64,000 bases of DNA from Pantoea eucrina (GCF_001691555.1 NZ_MAYN01000008.1:1604682-1668681), one strand, 5' to 3'; counted from the first letter of the stretch, positions 8,110-17,389 are shown. Numbers and translations: made by a program. The notes: generated by a model from the sequence alone, not told the origin.

Positions 8110-8808
8110 TCAGCGGCAAAATCCGCCCCCGCGCATTCCCAGATGAAAGTGTGTGGTATGGGCAGCATTGTAATCCGGTCCGAGTGCATTTCCAAAACTG
8201 GCACAGCCGTTACGCCAGAGTGCATGCAAGCCGGCAGCGCTACTGGCTGGCTGCTGCCAGTTTTTAGCGACCCGCAACCAGCGGCCATCAGCCAGCTGAA
8301 AAGCGGTCACATCCCACGCCTCTGCCGTAGCGTGTTCGCTGCGGCGTCCCTGCTGACGATGATAGACGTTGCGGCAGGCGTAGCTGCCAACATGCTCAAT
8401 ACGCCGCAGCGGACTGGCAATACCCGCCTGCCGCAGGGCAGCATTACTGCGTGTAACATACATCGTACTTGCCACGGCCATCGGGCAGCTGGCAAGAAAA
8501 CTGCTGCTGAGCGTGACCGGTCCAAATTTGCTGATGCGTACCGGCTGTTCAATGGTGCAGTTACCTTGTACCGGGGGCGTTGTGCGATAGCTCACCCGTC
8601 CCTGCGCGCTGGCGCGCTCCAGCACCGCCAGGCAGGCGGCGGGATCGTGACGCAATTTTTCCAGCTTGTAACAGGTTATCCAGCCTGGCGCATCAGTAAC
8701 ATCAAGCGGGATAAAGGGGTTCCACTGCGCCGGAAGATGCGATTTCAGCCATGGCAATCCCCACCACCCTGCCAGAGCAATTATTCCTGTCGCGATGAGT
8801 GCGCGCAC
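8110..8808 (-). CDS. Extensin-like C-terminal domain protein
   Basis: The C-terminal half matches the bacterial extensin-like domain family (DUF, PF06904 type): NVYHRQQGRRSEHATAEAWD, then a Gly/His-rich end GPDYNAAHTTHFHLGMRGG that looks like a metal-binding D/H motif. This resembles peptidase families acting on cell wall, but a catalytic role is not established. A single hydrophobic N-terminal segment (about residues 2-19) suggests membrane anchoring with a periplasmic domain. The start is uncertain: GTG 8808 fits the family N-terminus and follows an AG-rich stretch, while ATG 8880 would add 24 unmatched residues without a ribosome site. The stop is 1.3 kb from cycA's stop-distal side; the two genes are divergent. 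Confidence 0.75.
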   Translation of the reverse strand: MRALIATGIIALAGWWGLPWLKSHLPAQWNPFIPLDVTDAPGWITCYKLEKLRHDPAACLAVLERASAQGRVSYRTTPPVQGNCTIEQPVRISKFGPVTLSSSFLASCPMAVASTMYVTRSNAALRQAGIASPLRRIEHVGSYACRNVYHRQQGRRSEHATAEAWDVTAFQLADGRWLRVAKNWQQPASSAAGLHALWRNGCASFGNALGPDYNAAHTTHFHLGMRGGGFCR

Positions 8809-9094
8809 TGTCTCTGCCTTATCACATTGTAAACCTGTGACTAAGTGTAGCTGGCCTGTTTCATCTGCCTGTTCTTCCATGAAAAAGCGCTGCTTATTTA
8901 CGCAAAGTGACTAAAAGTGCAACCATGTAAATTTTTACTGACAGAGTAAAAAACGCAAAAGGTCATAAAGGTTAAAAAACAATTACCAGACCCGGCAGCC
9001 TTTCCTCTATCTTATGCGCTCTTGCCCTGTGCAAAGGCACGTATTTCAACAGCCATCAGAGCTGACACAACATCAAGACAGGAAAGCTATCTTT

Positions 9095-10486
9095 ATGGTT
9101 GATCAATCCAAAGCAGCCCTCAGTGAGGCTGAACAGCCGGAAAAACTCCGGCGCAACCTGCATAACCGTCACATTCAGCTGATTGCGATTGGCGGCGCTA
9201 TCGGGACCGGGCTCTTTATGGGGTCAGGCAAAACCATCAGCCTGGCCGGCCCGTCGATCGTTTTTGTCTATATGATCATCGGTTTCATGCTGTTTTTTGT
9301 GATGCGCGCGATGGGAGAGCTGCTGCTCTCTAATCTGGAATATAAATCGTTTAGTGATTTCGCGGCCGATCTGCTCGGTCCGTGGGCGGGCTATTTCACC
9401 GGCTGGACCTACTGGTTTTGCTGGGTCGTCACCGGTATCGCTGACGTGGTTGCCATCAGCGCCTATTTTCAGCTCTGGTTCCCCGGATTCTCTATCTGGA
9501 TGAGCGCGCTGCTGTGCGTGTTTGTCTTTCTGGCGCTGAATATCGCCACGGTCAAACTGTTTGGTGAAATGGAGTTCTGGTTTGCGATTATCAAAATTGT
9601 CGCCATTGTCGCCCTGATCATTACCGGTATTGTACTGGTCAGCACGCACTATCCTTCACCTGGCGGCAGCACAGCCTCTCTCAGTAATATCTGGCAGCAT
9701 GGCGGCATGTTCCCGAAAGGACTGAGCGGCTTTTTTGCCGGCTTCCAGATTGCCGTGTTTGCCTTTGTCGGTATTGAGCTGGTTGGTACCGCCGCGGCGG
9801 AAACCAAAGATCCGCACAAGGTTCTGCCCCGTGCCATCAATGCCATACCGCTGCGCATTATTATGTTTTACGTTCTGGCGCTGCTGGTGATCATGGCGGT
9901 TACGCCATGGAATCAGGTCATGCCGGATCGCAGCCCGTTTGTGGAGATGTTTGTACTGATTGGCCTGCCCGCTGCGGCCAGCATTGTTAACTTTGTGGTA
10001 CTGACCTCAGCGGCCTCGTCAGCCAACAGCGGCATCTTTTCTACCAGTCGCATGCTGTATGGTCTGGCAGAACAGGGCGTGGCGCACAAGGCGTTTGGTC
10101 GCCTCTCCGCACGCGCCGTGCCTACCACCGGCCTGTTTTTCTCCTGCTTCTGCCTGCTGGGCGGCGTTGCGCTGATCTACCTGATCCCCGATGTGATGAC
10201 GGTATTTACCATGGTGACAACGGTATCTGCCATTCTGTTTATGTTTGTCTGGACCATCATTCTTTGCAGCTATCTGGCCTACCGTAAACAGCATCCGCAG
10301 CGTCATGCGTCATCAACGTTTAAGATGCCGCTGGGTAAGATTATGTGCTGGGTCTGCATGGCATTTTTTGCTTTCGTGCTGGTGCTGCTCACGCTGCAGG
10401 AGGATACCCGTCAGGCACTGATGGTTACACCGCTGTGGTTTATGCTGCTCACCATGGGCTGGCTGCTGCGACGCCGTAAAGCCTGA
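9095..10486 (+). CDS. cycA: D-serine/D-alanine/glycine transporter
   Basis: CycA is an inner-membrane proton symporter of the APC superfamily for D-serine, D-alanine, glycine and the antibiotic D-cycloserine. The 463-residue protein is nearly identical to E. coli CycA over long stretches, for example NRHIQLIAIGGAIGTGLFMG near the N-terminus and GFFAGFQIAVFAFVGIELVG in the middle, with about 12 hydrophobic helices. ATG 9095 is preceded by AGGAAA; the upstream ATG at 9014 gives an unrelated extension and is rejected. It stands alone between a divergent extensin-like gene and a convergent YdjM-like gene and ends at a good terminator. Confidence 0.95.
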   Translation: MVDQSKAALSEAEQPEKLRRNLHNRHIQLIAIGGAIGTGLFMGSGKTISLAGPSIVFVYMIIGFMLFFVMRAMGELLLSNLEYKSFSDFAADLLGPWAGYFTGWTYWFCWVVTGIADVVAISAYFQLWFPGFSIWMSALLCVFVFLALNIATVKLFGEMEFWFAIIKIVAIVALIITGIVLVSTHYPSPGGSTASLSNIWQHGGMFPKGLSGFFAGFQIAVFAFVGIELVGTAAAETKDPHKVLPRAINAIPLRIIMFYVLALLVIMAVTPWNQVMPDRSPFVEMFVLIGLPAAASIVNFVVLTSAASSANSGIFSTSRMLYGLAEQGVAHKAFGRLSARAVPTTGLFFSCFCLLGGVALIYLIPDVMTVFTMVTTVSAILFMFVWTIILCSYLAYRKQHPQRHASSTFKMPLGKIMCWVCMAFFAFVLVLLTLQEDTRQALMVTPLWFMLLTMGWLLRRRKA

Positions 10487-10500
10487 TCCCGCTCCGTTTA

Positions 10501-10525
10501 AGGCCCGCACCAGCGGGCCTTTTTC
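10501..10525 (+). terminator. Terminator of cycA
   Basis: AGGCCCGC / GCGGGCCT is a perfect 8-bp stem with loop ACCA, followed by TTTTT. It starts 15 bp after the cycA stop and also faces the convergent YdjM-like gene. Confidence 0.9.
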
Positions 10526-10527
10526 GT

Positions 10528-11502
10528 TTATAACCGCTGCCGGAACTGATGCCAGGCACGCTGGAGTGACGGACGCGCAGCGGGCTCGCGCTGCGGCGCC
10601 GCTGCCGGAGCCTCCGGCCTGCCCAGATTAAAGGTAAAGGTGTAATCGGGCGCCTCCCCCATGCGCAAATCGCTGATCAGCGTATTGCCGCCCTGCTGGC
10701 GCAGCGCATAAAAACCGTGGCTGAACCAGACAACCCGCTCTGCATGCCACTGCCCTTTGAAAGGCGTCAGCAGCGCCATCTGACGATCGTGCCACGTAAT
10801 CTGCAACGGCCGCTGGGGTGAAAACAGCGACCAGTATGCTTCACCATAGCGATCGGGTGTGATGATGACCGTGCGCCAGACCAGCGTGTTAAACGCCGTC
10901 GGCGTGACCAGCAGCCGCTGCGGGACGATAGGCTGCTGTGCCAGCTGCTGTTTAATCTGCTGCGTGGCGACGCCCTGTATCACCATACTCCAGCCCAGAT
11001 AAAGCGTGCTGATTAACAGGCCCAGACGAGTCCAGCGCACGCCGGCTGCATCGCGCCGCCATAATGCCACGCCCAGCGCGACAAGCAGCGGCAGCGTATA
11101 GAGGGGATCGACAATAAACATACTGCCGATGGCAAACGGATAGTCAGTGATCGGCAGCCCAAGCTGCGTACCATAAACCGTAGTGAGATCGAGCAGTGGA
11201 TGGGTAATCAGCGCCAGCCAGAGCGCCAGGCACCAGCTGCGCCAGTGCTGTCTGCTGCGGGTGACCCCGGCCACCAGCCAGCCGGCCAGCGGCGCCAGCA
11301 GCGTCAGGATCAGCAGCGCGTGGCTCTCTGTACGGTGCAGCGTCATATTTCGTATCGCGTCGCCGTGATCGACGAACACATCCAGATCCGGCAGCGTGCC
11401 GGCTACAGCTCCCGCCAGGGCCGCCTGCCATACCGGTACGCGGCGGTTCATGACGGCAACGGTAACGGCAGCGCCCAGCGCCAGTTGCGACAGCGAATCC
11501 AT
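10528..11502 (-). CDS. YdjM-like membrane metal-dependent hydrolase family protein
   Basis: The 324-residue protein belongs to the membrane-bound hydrolase family of YdjM/YbcI (PF04307 type). Its N-terminus has the family features GTLPDLDVFVDHGD and LHRTESHALL, with Asp and His residues likely to bind metal, embedded between hydrophobic helices; a soluble C-terminal part follows and ends in a Pro/Ala-rich linker. GGAGGAGAGG precedes the ATG. It begins 19 bp after the rutR stop on the same strand, so it is probably co-transcribed with rutR. E. coli ydjM is LexA-controlled; no LexA box is seen here. Substrate unknown. Confidence 0.8.
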   Translation of the reverse strand: MDSLSQLALGAAVTVAVMNRRVPVWQAALAGAVAGTLPDLDVFVDHGDAIRNMTLHRTESHALLILTLLAPLAGWLVAGVTRSRQHWRSWCLALWLALITHPLLDLTTVYGTQLGLPITDYPFAIGSMFIVDPLYTLPLLVALGVALWRRDAAGVRWTRLGLLISTLYLGWSMVIQGVATQQIKQQLAQQPIVPQRLLVTPTAFNTLVWRTVIITPDRYGEAYWSLFSPQRPLQITWHDRQMALLTPFKGQWHAERVVWFSHGFYALRQQGGNTLISDLRMGEAPDYTFTFNLGRPEAPAAAPQREPAARPSLQRAWHQFRQRL

Positions 11503-11521
11503 GCCTCTCCTCCATCAATCG

Positions 11522-12157
11522 TTAGCGCACGCGAATGCCTTCAATAATCATCCGCTCTACGTTATGCAGCGTTTGCGCAAAAAAGTCGGGATCCTGCAGC
11601 GTCTGACCCGTGACCGCTTCAACCTGCGAGGCAAAATCCGCATAGTGCTGCGTGGTAGCCCAAAGCATAAAGAAGAGATGCTGCGGCTGAACGGCAGCCA
11701 GCTGCCCGGCGCTGATCCACTGCTCGACAATAGCCGCCTTGCTCTCTACCAGCGCTTTCAGATCGCCCGCCAGTTCACCCCGCAGCAGCGGGGCTCCCTG
11801 CAGCATCTCCAGACAGAAGAGCCGGGATGCCTGGGGATGATCGCGGGAGACCTCAAGCTTCAGGCGAATATAGTGGCGAATGGCCGTCAGGGGATCCTGG
11901 TCGGCGCGCAGCGCGCGCAGCGGTGCCAGCCAGACATCCAGAATCTCTTTCAGCACTGCGACATACAACACTTCCTTTGAAGGGTAATAGTAGAGCAGAT
12001 TCGTTTTTGACACCTCCGCGCCTTCAGCCACCCGGTCAAGGCTGGTGCCATGAATACCGAACTGAGAAAATAGCGCCAGCGCCGCCTGCAGGATAGCGGC
12101 GCGTTTTGCGGTTGCTGCCTGCGAACGACGCCGCGGTTTTTTCTCATCATTTTTCAT
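11522..12157 (-). CDS. rutR: TetR-family regulator of pyrimidine catabolism RutR
   Basis: RutR senses uracil and thymine and represses the rut operon; in E. coli it also affects carAB and purine/pyrimidine genes. The 211-residue protein has the TetR N-terminal helix-turn-helix (RAAILQAALALFSQFG...VAEGAEVSKTNLLYYYPSKE) and a ligand domain closely similar to E. coli RutR (212 residues). It is divergent from rutA across a 294-bp control region that contains a RutR operator. GGGAGAGG lies upstream of the ATG. Its last codons are close to a YdjM-like gene, in place of E. coli's putA neighbour. Confidence 0.95.
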   Translation of the reverse strand: MKNDEKKPRRRSQAATAKRAAILQAALALFSQFGIHGTSLDRVAEGAEVSKTNLLYYYPSKEVLYVAVLKEILDVWLAPLRALRADQDPLTAIRHYIRLKLEVSRDHPQASRLFCLEMLQGAPLLRGELAGDLKALVESKAAIVEQWISAGQLAAVQPQHLFFMLWATTQHYADFASQVEAVTGQTLQDPDFFAQTLHNVERMIIEGIRVR

Positions 12158-12261
12158 GCTGTTACCTCTCCCTGTCGTGAATTCACATCATAACACAGCT
12201 GGCAGATATGGCGGCCTGCACCTTTTTTGCACGACGGCTGCCTGATTGCTGTGCATTTGTT

Positions 12262-12277
12262 TTGACCAAATGGTCTG
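12262..12277. promoter_or_regulatory. RutR operator
   Basis: TTGACCAAATGGTCTG matches the RutR palindrome TTGACCA-N2-TGGTCAA in all but the two last positions. It lies between the divergent rutR and rutA genes, about 85 bp upstream of the sigma-54 promoter, suitable for control of both directions. Confidence 0.85.
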
Positions 12278-12349
12278 AAAATCGCGACGCCGTTCCGGCT
12301 GGCCAATGGGCTGTTTATATCTCAATGATAAATATAAACATTATTTATG

Positions 12350-12365
12350 TGGCACGCGGCTTGCA
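12350..12365 (+). promoter_or_regulatory. Sigma-54 promoter of the rut operon
   Basis: TGGCAC-N5-TTGCA is an exact match to the sigma-54 -24/-12 consensus with correct spacing, ending 86 bp before the rutA ATG. The E. coli rut operon is activated by NtrC with sigma-54. A possible NtrC half-site pair, TGCACC-N5-TGCA, is seen at 12217-12231, about 130 bp upstream, but its spacing is 2 bp short of canonical and it is only suggestive. Confidence 0.9.
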
Positions 12366-12451
12366 ATCTTGTCAGAGAGCGCCGCCCGCAGGATGCGTGC
12401 AGGAAGCAGCGCAGCGCGTGAAAACGTCCTATCAATGCAAAGAGGTGTCAC

Positions 12452-13543
12452 ATGAAAATTGGTGTCTTTGTTCCGATTGGTAATAATGGCTGGCTGATCT
12501 CCACGCATGCGCCGCAGTACATGCCTACCTTTGAACTCAACAAAGCGATTGTGCAGCGTGCGGAGCACTATCACTTCGATTTTGCCCTTTCGATGATTAA
12601 GCTGCGCGGCTTCGGCGGAAAAACAGAATTCTGGGACCACAATATGGAGTCCTTTACGCTGATGGCAGGCCTGGCGGCAGTCACCTCGCGAATTGAGATC
12701 TACGCCACGGCAGCCACCCTGACGCTGCCGCCCGCTATTGTGGCGCGTATGGCCGCGACCATCGACTCTATTTCTGGCGGACGCTTTGGCGTTAACCTCG
12801 TCACCGGCTGGCAGAAACCGGAGTATGAGCAGATGGGGATCTGGCCGGGCGATGACTATTTTGCCAGCCGTTACCAGTATCTGACTGAATACGTCACGGT
12901 ACTGCGCGATTTATGGGGCACCGGTAAGAGCGACTTCAAAGGCGATTTTTTCACTATGAACGACTGTCGCGTCAGCCCGCAGCCGCAGAAGCCCATGAAA
13001 GTGATCTGCGCCGGACAGAGCGATGCGGGCATGGCGTTTTCAGCTCAGCACGCCGACTATAACTTTTGCTTCGGCAAAGGCGTTAATACGCCGGCCGCTT
13101 TTGCACCGACTGCGGCCCGGATGAAGCTCGCCGCTGAGCAGGCGGGGCGTGATGTCGGCTCCTATGTCCTGTTTATGATCATCGCAGCTGAGAGTGATGA
13201 AGCGGCCCGGGCAAAATGGGAGCACTACAAGGCCGGTGCCGACGAAGAGGCGCTTGCGTGGCTCACTACCCAGAGCCAGCAGGATACCCGTTCCGGCAGT
13301 GACACCAACGTGCGTCAGATGGCTGACCCCACCTCTGCCGTTAACATCAATATGGGGACGTTAGTCGGCTCTTACGCCAGCGTGGCGCGCATGCTCGATG
13401 ACGTTGCCCGTGTTGAAGGGACACACGGCGTACTGCTGACTTTTGATGACTTCCTTGAAGGTATTGAAGCCTTCGGCCAGCGCATTCAGCCGCTGATGGA
13501 GTGTCGTCGCGACGTGATTACCGCGGCACAGGAGGTGGCATGA
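12452..13543 (+). CDS. rutA: Pyrimidine monooxygenase RutA
   Basis: RutA is the flavin-dependent enzyme that opens the uracil ring with FMNH2 and O2 to give ureidoacrylate (peroxyureidoacrylate), the first step of the Rut pathway. At 363 residues it is full length and shows the bacterial luciferase-like TIM barrel ([17 protein letters not shown], then [12 protein letters not shown]). AAAGAGG precedes the ATG. It is the first gene of the operon, and its stop overlaps the first of two start ATGs of rutB. Confidence 0.96.
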   Translation: MKIGVFVPIGNNGWLISTHAPQYMPTFELNKAIVQRAEHYHFDFALSMIKLRGFGGKTEFWDHNMESFTLMAGLAAVTSRIEIYATAATLTLPPAIVARMAATIDSISGGRFGVNLVTGWQKPEYEQMGIWPGDDYFASRYQYLTEYVTVLRDLWGTGKSDFKGDFFTMNDCRVSPQPQKPMKVICAGQSDAGMAFSAQHADYNFCFGKGVNTPAAFAPTAARMKLAAEQAGRDVGSYVLFMIIAAESDEAARAKWEHYKAGADEEALAWLTTQSQQDTRSGSDTNVRQMADPTSAVNINMGTLVGSYASVARMLDDVARVEGTHGVLLTFDDFLEGIEAFGQRIQPLMECRRDVITAAQEVA

Positions 13544-14256
13544 TGAAAACCGTCACCTGCGCACATACCGGCTCCACACCACACATCACCCTGCCCGCGC
13601 GTCCGGAGGCGATCGCCCTGCCACCGGCACAAAGCGCGCTGATTGTAGTCGATATGCAGAATGCTTACGCCACCGAAGGCGGCTATCTCGACCTGGCGGG
13701 TTTTGACGTCTCTGCTACCCAGCCGGTTATCGCCCGCATTCATGAGGCGGTAACCGCTGCACGGGCCGCTGGCGTGCAGATCATCTGGTTCCAGAACGGC
13801 TGGGACAGCGATTACACAGAGGCGGGCGACGCGGGCTCGCCAAACTTTCACAAATCCAATGCGCTGAAAACCATGCGGCGCCGGCCTGAGCTGCAGGGCA
13901 CCCTGCTGGCGAAAGGCACCTGGGATTATGCGCTGGTGGATGCGCTGACGCCCGAACCGGGCGATATCGTGCTGCCAAAACCGCGCTACAGCGGCTTTTT
14001 CAATACGCCGCTCGACAGCATGCTGCGCAGCCGCGGGATCCGCCACCTGATCTTTACCGGCATCGCCACCAACGTCTGCGTGGAGTCCACGCTGCGTGAC
14101 GGTTTCTTCCTGGAGTATTTCGGCGTGGTACTGGCTGACGCCACGCATCAGGCCGGACCTGATTTCGCGCAGCAGGCTGCGCTGTTCAATATCGAAACGT
14201 TTTTCGGCTGGGTCAGCGATACACAAACGTTCTGCGAAGCCCTGCAGGGCCAGTAA
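13543..14256 (+). CDS. rutB: Ureidoacrylate amidohydrolase RutB
   Basis: RutB hydrolyses ureidoacrylate to aminoacrylate, CO2 and ammonia. This isochorismatase-fold protein has the Asp-Lys-Cys triad in [16 protein letters not shown] and [15 protein letters not shown]. Two adjacent ATGs exist (13540 and 13543); GGAGG at 13531-13535 is 7 bp from the second, so 13543 is preferred (237 residues). The first ATG overlaps the rutA stop in an ATGA arrangement, so the two genes are coupled. Confidence 0.94.
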   Translation: MKTVTCAHTGSTPHITLPARPEAIALPPAQSALIVVDMQNAYATEGGYLDLAGFDVSATQPVIARIHEAVTAARAAGVQIIWFQNGWDSDYTEAGDAGSPNFHKSNALKTMRRRPELQGTLLAKGTWDYALVDALTPEPGDIVLPKPRYSGFFNTPLDSMLRSRGIRHLIFTGIATNVCVESTLRDGFFLEYFGVVLADATHQAGPDFAQQAALFNIETFFGWVSDTQTFCEALQGQ

Positions 14257-14281
14257 CATTTCGCTATCAGGAGATCAGACT

Positions 14282-14677
14282 ATGCCCAAACGCGTCATTA
14301 TCCCGGCCGGCAGCACTACGCCGATCGCCCCGTTCGTACCCGGCACGCTGGCTGACGGCGTGGTGTATGTTTCCGGTACCCTGCCGTTCGATGCGGACAA
14401 CAATGTGGTTCACGTCGGCGATGCGGCCGCGCAGACACGTCACGTGCTGGAGACGATAAAAAACGTCATTGAGACCGCCGGCGGCTGTATGGCGGATGTC
14501 ACATTTAACTCTATTTTTATCACCGACTGGCAGCACTACGCTGCCGTAAATCAGGTCTATGCCGACTATTTTCCCGGCGATAAGCCCGCGCGCTTCTGTA
14601 TTCAGTGCGGGCTGGTAAAACCTGACGCGCTGGTTGAGATCGCGTCGGTTGCCCACATCGGACAGGCGGAGGCGTGA
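14282..14677 (+). CDS. rutC: Aminoacrylate deaminase RutC
   Basis: RutC is a RidA/YjgF-family protein that speeds conversion of 3-aminoacrylate to malonic semialdehyde and ammonia. The 131-residue protein has the family's trimer-forming core, with [13 protein letters not shown] and the ligand-binding Arg in [18 protein letters not shown]. The start at 14282 follows CAGGAG; a longer in-frame start at 14096 lies inside rutB and is rejected. Its stop overlaps the rutD start by one base. Confidence 0.94.
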   Translation: MPKRVIIPAGSTTPIAPFVPGTLADGVVYVSGTLPFDADNNVVHVGDAAAQTRHVLETIKNVIETAGGCMADVTFNSIFITDWQHYAAVNQVYADYFPGDKPARFCIQCGLVKPDALVEIASVAHIGQAEA

Positions 14678-15480
14678 TGAAGCTGGATATCCAGGGGTTA
14701 ACCGCCGCCGATGCGCCCACGCTGGTTCTCGCATCAGGTCTCGGCGGCGTAGCGGGATTCTGGCAGCCGCAGCTGGCGGCGCTCGCCTCACGCTACCGCG
14801 TTGTTACGTACGATCAGCGCGGTACCGGACGCAGCGCAGCGACTCTGCCTGAAGACTACAGCCTGGCGAGGATGGCAGCTGAACTGGCGGAAGCGCTGGC
14901 ACAGCATCACATCACGCGCTACAGCGTGGCCGGCCATGCGCTCGGGGGCCTGATTGGTCTGCAACTGGCGCTGGATCATCCCGATCGGGTTGAACGCGTG
15001 GTGGTGATCAACGGCTGGCTGACGCTTAATCCCCATACCGCCCGCTGCTTTAAGGTCAGAGAGGATTTGCTGCTGCAGTCGGGTACTGAAGCCTTTGTCC
15101 GCGCCCAGCCGCTGTTTCTCTACCCTGCTGAATGGCTGGCGCAGCATCAGGCGCGCGCTGAGGCTGAAGAGAGGCATCACCAGCAGCACTTTCAGGGCGC
15201 AGAGAACCTGCTGCGTCGTCTGCACGCGCTGAAGGCCGCAGATTTTCGTGCCTGCGCCGCGCGCATTACTCAGCCGGTGCTGGCGATCTGCAGCCAGGAC
15301 GATCTTCTGGTGCCATGGAGCTGTTCAGCGCAGCTGGCGGCAGCGCTGCCACAGGGTCAGCTGCTGACAATGCCGTGGGGAGGCCACGCCATGAGCGTGA
15401 CCGATAGCGATAACTTTAACACGCTGCTGCTGCGCTGGCTGACTGAGACCGCTCAGTCCGCCTGCCTGGCGGCAGGCTGA
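14677..15480 (+). CDS. rutD: Alpha/beta-hydrolase RutD (putative aminoacrylate hydrolase)
   Basis: RutD is thought to help hydrolyse aminoacrylate, a step that also happens spontaneously. The 267-residue alpha/beta-hydrolase fold is clear: [12 protein letters not shown] oxyanion loop, YDQRGTGRS strand, and a C-terminal WGGHA with the catalytic His. At the nucleophile elbow the sequence is GHALGG, so the position normally held by Ser, Asp or Cys is Ala; as I remember, E. coli RutD has the same GHALG. ATG 14677 overlaps the rutC TGA, and GGAGG lies 4 bp upstream. In E. coli rutE would follow; here rutF does, after 16 bp. Confidence 0.93.
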   Translation: MKLDIQGLTAADAPTLVLASGLGGVAGFWQPQLAALASRYRVVTYDQRGTGRSAATLPEDYSLARMAAELAEALAQHHITRYSVAGHALGGLIGLQLALDHPDRVERVVVINGWLTLNPHTARCFKVREDLLLQSGTEAFVRAQPLFLYPAEWLAQHQARAEAEERHHQQHFQGAENLLRRLHALKAADFRACAARITQPVLAICSQDDLLVPWSCSAQLAAALPQGQLLTMPWGGHAMSVTDSDNFNTLLLRWLTETAQSACLAAG

Positions 15481-15496
15481 GCACAGGAGTCTGAAC

Positions 15497-16018
15497 ATGA
15501 GTCTGCATGCCCTTCCGGCTTTACCCGCTGTTGATCGCGATACCTTTCGCAACGCGATGGCGCAGCTGGGTGCTGCCGTCAATGTTATCACCACGGATGG
15601 TCCGGCAGGACTGGCCGGTTTTACGGCCTCCGCCGTCTGCAGCGTCACCGACTCCCCGCCCACGCTGCTGGTCTGCCTGAACCGCTCCGCCTCAGCCTGG
15701 CCGGCGTTTCGCGATAACCGTGCACTCTGTGTCAATACCCTTACGGCAGAGCAGCATGCCCTCTCCACGCTGTTCGGTGGCAAAACCGCAATGGCAGATC
15801 GTTTTGCCGCTGCACAGTGGCAGACGCTTGCCAGCGGCGCCCCGCTGCTGGATGCCGCACTGATCTCTTTTGACTGCGAGATAACGCAGCGGGTCAGCGT
15901 GGGCACCCACGATATTCTGTTCTGTACGGTGCTGGCCGTGGCCCAGGGCGAGGCGCGTCAGGGACTCGCCTGGTTTGATCGCGGTTATCACACGTTCTCC
16001 CGGCAGGATGCCCGCTGA
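15497..16018 (+). CDS. rutF: FMN reductase RutF
   Basis: RutF supplies reduced FMN to RutA using NADH. The 173-residue protein is a flavin-reductase-domain member with segments nearly identical to E. coli Rut[29 protein letters not shown] and [16 protein letters not shown] precedes the ATG. It follows rutD directly, so the operon is rutABCD-FG with no rutE reading frame between. Confidence 0.94.
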   Translation: MSLHALPALPAVDRDTFRNAMAQLGAAVNVITTDGPAGLAGFTASAVCSVTDSPPTLLVCLNRSASAWPAFRDNRALCVNTLTAEQHALSTLFGGKTAMADRFAAAQWQTLASGAPLLDAALISFDCEITQRVSVGTHDILFCTVLAVAQGEARQGLAWFDRGYHTFSRQDAR

Positions 16019-16063
16019 TACCGCATAACGCGGCCCGTTCTATTCACTCTCAGGAGATGATCT

Positions 16064-17389
16064 ATGGCGAGTACCTGGTTTCCACGCTGGCGCGTTAAGT
16101 CAGCCATGACAGACAACGGATTGATTGCCCCGGACGAGACGCTGCCGTTCGGGCAGACGCTGGTGCTTGGGCTGCAGCATGCGGTCGCAATGTTTGGCGC
16201 AACGGTACTGATGCCGCTGCTGATGGGGCTGGATGCCAATCTCGCTGTGCTGCTCTCCGGGATCGGAACGCTGCTGTTCTTCTTCATCACCGGCGGGCGC
16301 GTGCCGAGCTATCTCGGTTCCAGCGCCGCTTTTGTGGGCGTCGTGATTGCCGTCACCGGTTTTACCGGCCAGGGCATCAATACTCATCTCTCTGTGGCGC
16401 TGGGCGGCATTATCGCCTGTGGCGCAATCTATACCCTGATTGGGCTGATTGTGATGAAAGCCGGCACCGGCTGGATTGAGCGCCTGATGCCGCCTGTGGT
16501 CACAGGAGCCGTCGTTATGGCGATTGGCCTGAATCTGGCACCGATTGCGGTCCACAGCGTTTCTGCCACCCTGTTTGACAGCTGGATGGCAGTGCTGACC
16601 GTGCTCTGTATCGGGCTGGTGGCGGTGATGACGCGCGGGCTGGTACAGCGCCTGCTGATCCTGGTAGGGCTGATTGTGGCTTGGGCGTTTTATGCATTGC
16701 TGACGAATGGCTTTGGCCTGGGCAAACCGGTTGATTTCAGCGGCGTGGCCCGTGCCGCCTGGTTTGGCGTGCCGCACACCACCGCCCCGGTGTTCGACCT
16801 GCAGGCGATAGTGATGATTGCGCCGGTCGCAATTATTCTGGTGGCTGAAAACCTGGGGCATATAAAAGCGGTAGCGGCCATGACCGGCCGCAATCTCGAT
16901 CCCTGGATGGGCCGGGCATTTGTCGGTGACGGGCTGGCCACCATGCTCTCAGGCTCCGCCGGCGGCAGCGGCGTGACAACCTACGCCGAAAATATCGGCG
17001 TGATGGCGGTCACGCGCGTCTACTCTACGCTGGCGTTTGTCGCCGCGGCCGTAATCGCAATACTGCTCGGTTTCTCACCGAAGTTTGGTGCTCTCATCCA
17101 CACCGTGCCAGCCCCGGTGATAGGCGGCGCGTCTATCGTGGTATTTGGCCTGATTGCGGTGGCAGGTGCCCGTATCTGGCTGCAGAATCAGGTTGATCTC
17201 GGGCAGAACGGTAACCTGATTATGGTGGCCACCACGCTGGTTCTGGGCGCAGGGGATTTCGCCCTTAAGATTGGCAGTTTCACACTCGGCGGCATCGGCA
17301 CCGCGACCTTTGGTGCCATTATCCTGAATGCGATTCTGCAGCGCCGTCACCGCACGCCAGCCGGTTCCACTGCTCAGCCACACGCTTAA
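16064..17389 (+). CDS. rutG: Pyrimidine permease RutG
   Basis: RutG is a nucleobase:cation symporter-2 (NCS2) family inner-membrane protein that imports uracil and thymine for the Rut pathway. The 441-residue protein matches E. coli RutG closely, with QHAVAMFGATVLMP near the N-terminus, VAENLGHIKAV and SGSAGGSGVTTYAENIGVMA in the substrate-binding region. It is the last gene of the operon; its stop overlaps by 4 bp the stop of the convergent DMT transporter gene, with no terminator visible. Confidence 0.95.
   Translation: MASTWFPRWRVKSAMTDNGLIAPDETLPFGQTLVLGLQHAVAMFGATVLMPLLMGLDANLAVLLSGIGTLLFFFITGGRVPSYLGSSAAFVGVVIAVTGFTGQGINTHLSVALGGIIACGAIYTLIGLIVMKAGTGWIERLMPPVVTGAVVMAIGLNLAPIAVHSVSATLFDSWMAVLTVLCIGLVAVMTRGLVQRLLILVGLIVAWAFYALLTNGFGLGKPVDFSGVARAAWFGVPHTTAPVFDLQAIVMIAPVAIILVAENLGHIKAVAAMTGRNLDPWMGRAFVGDGLATMLSGSAGGSGVTTYAENIGVMAVTRVYSTLAFVAAAVIAILLGFSPKFGALIHTVPAPVIGGASIVVFGLIAVAGARIWLQNQVDLGQNGNLIMVATTLVLGAGDFALKIGSFTLGGIGTATFGAIILNAILQRRHRTPAGSTAQPHA

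Noticed and set aside
15480-15497. Frameshifted remnant of rutE
   Set aside because: Only 16 bp lie between rutD and rutF; there is no room for a remnant.
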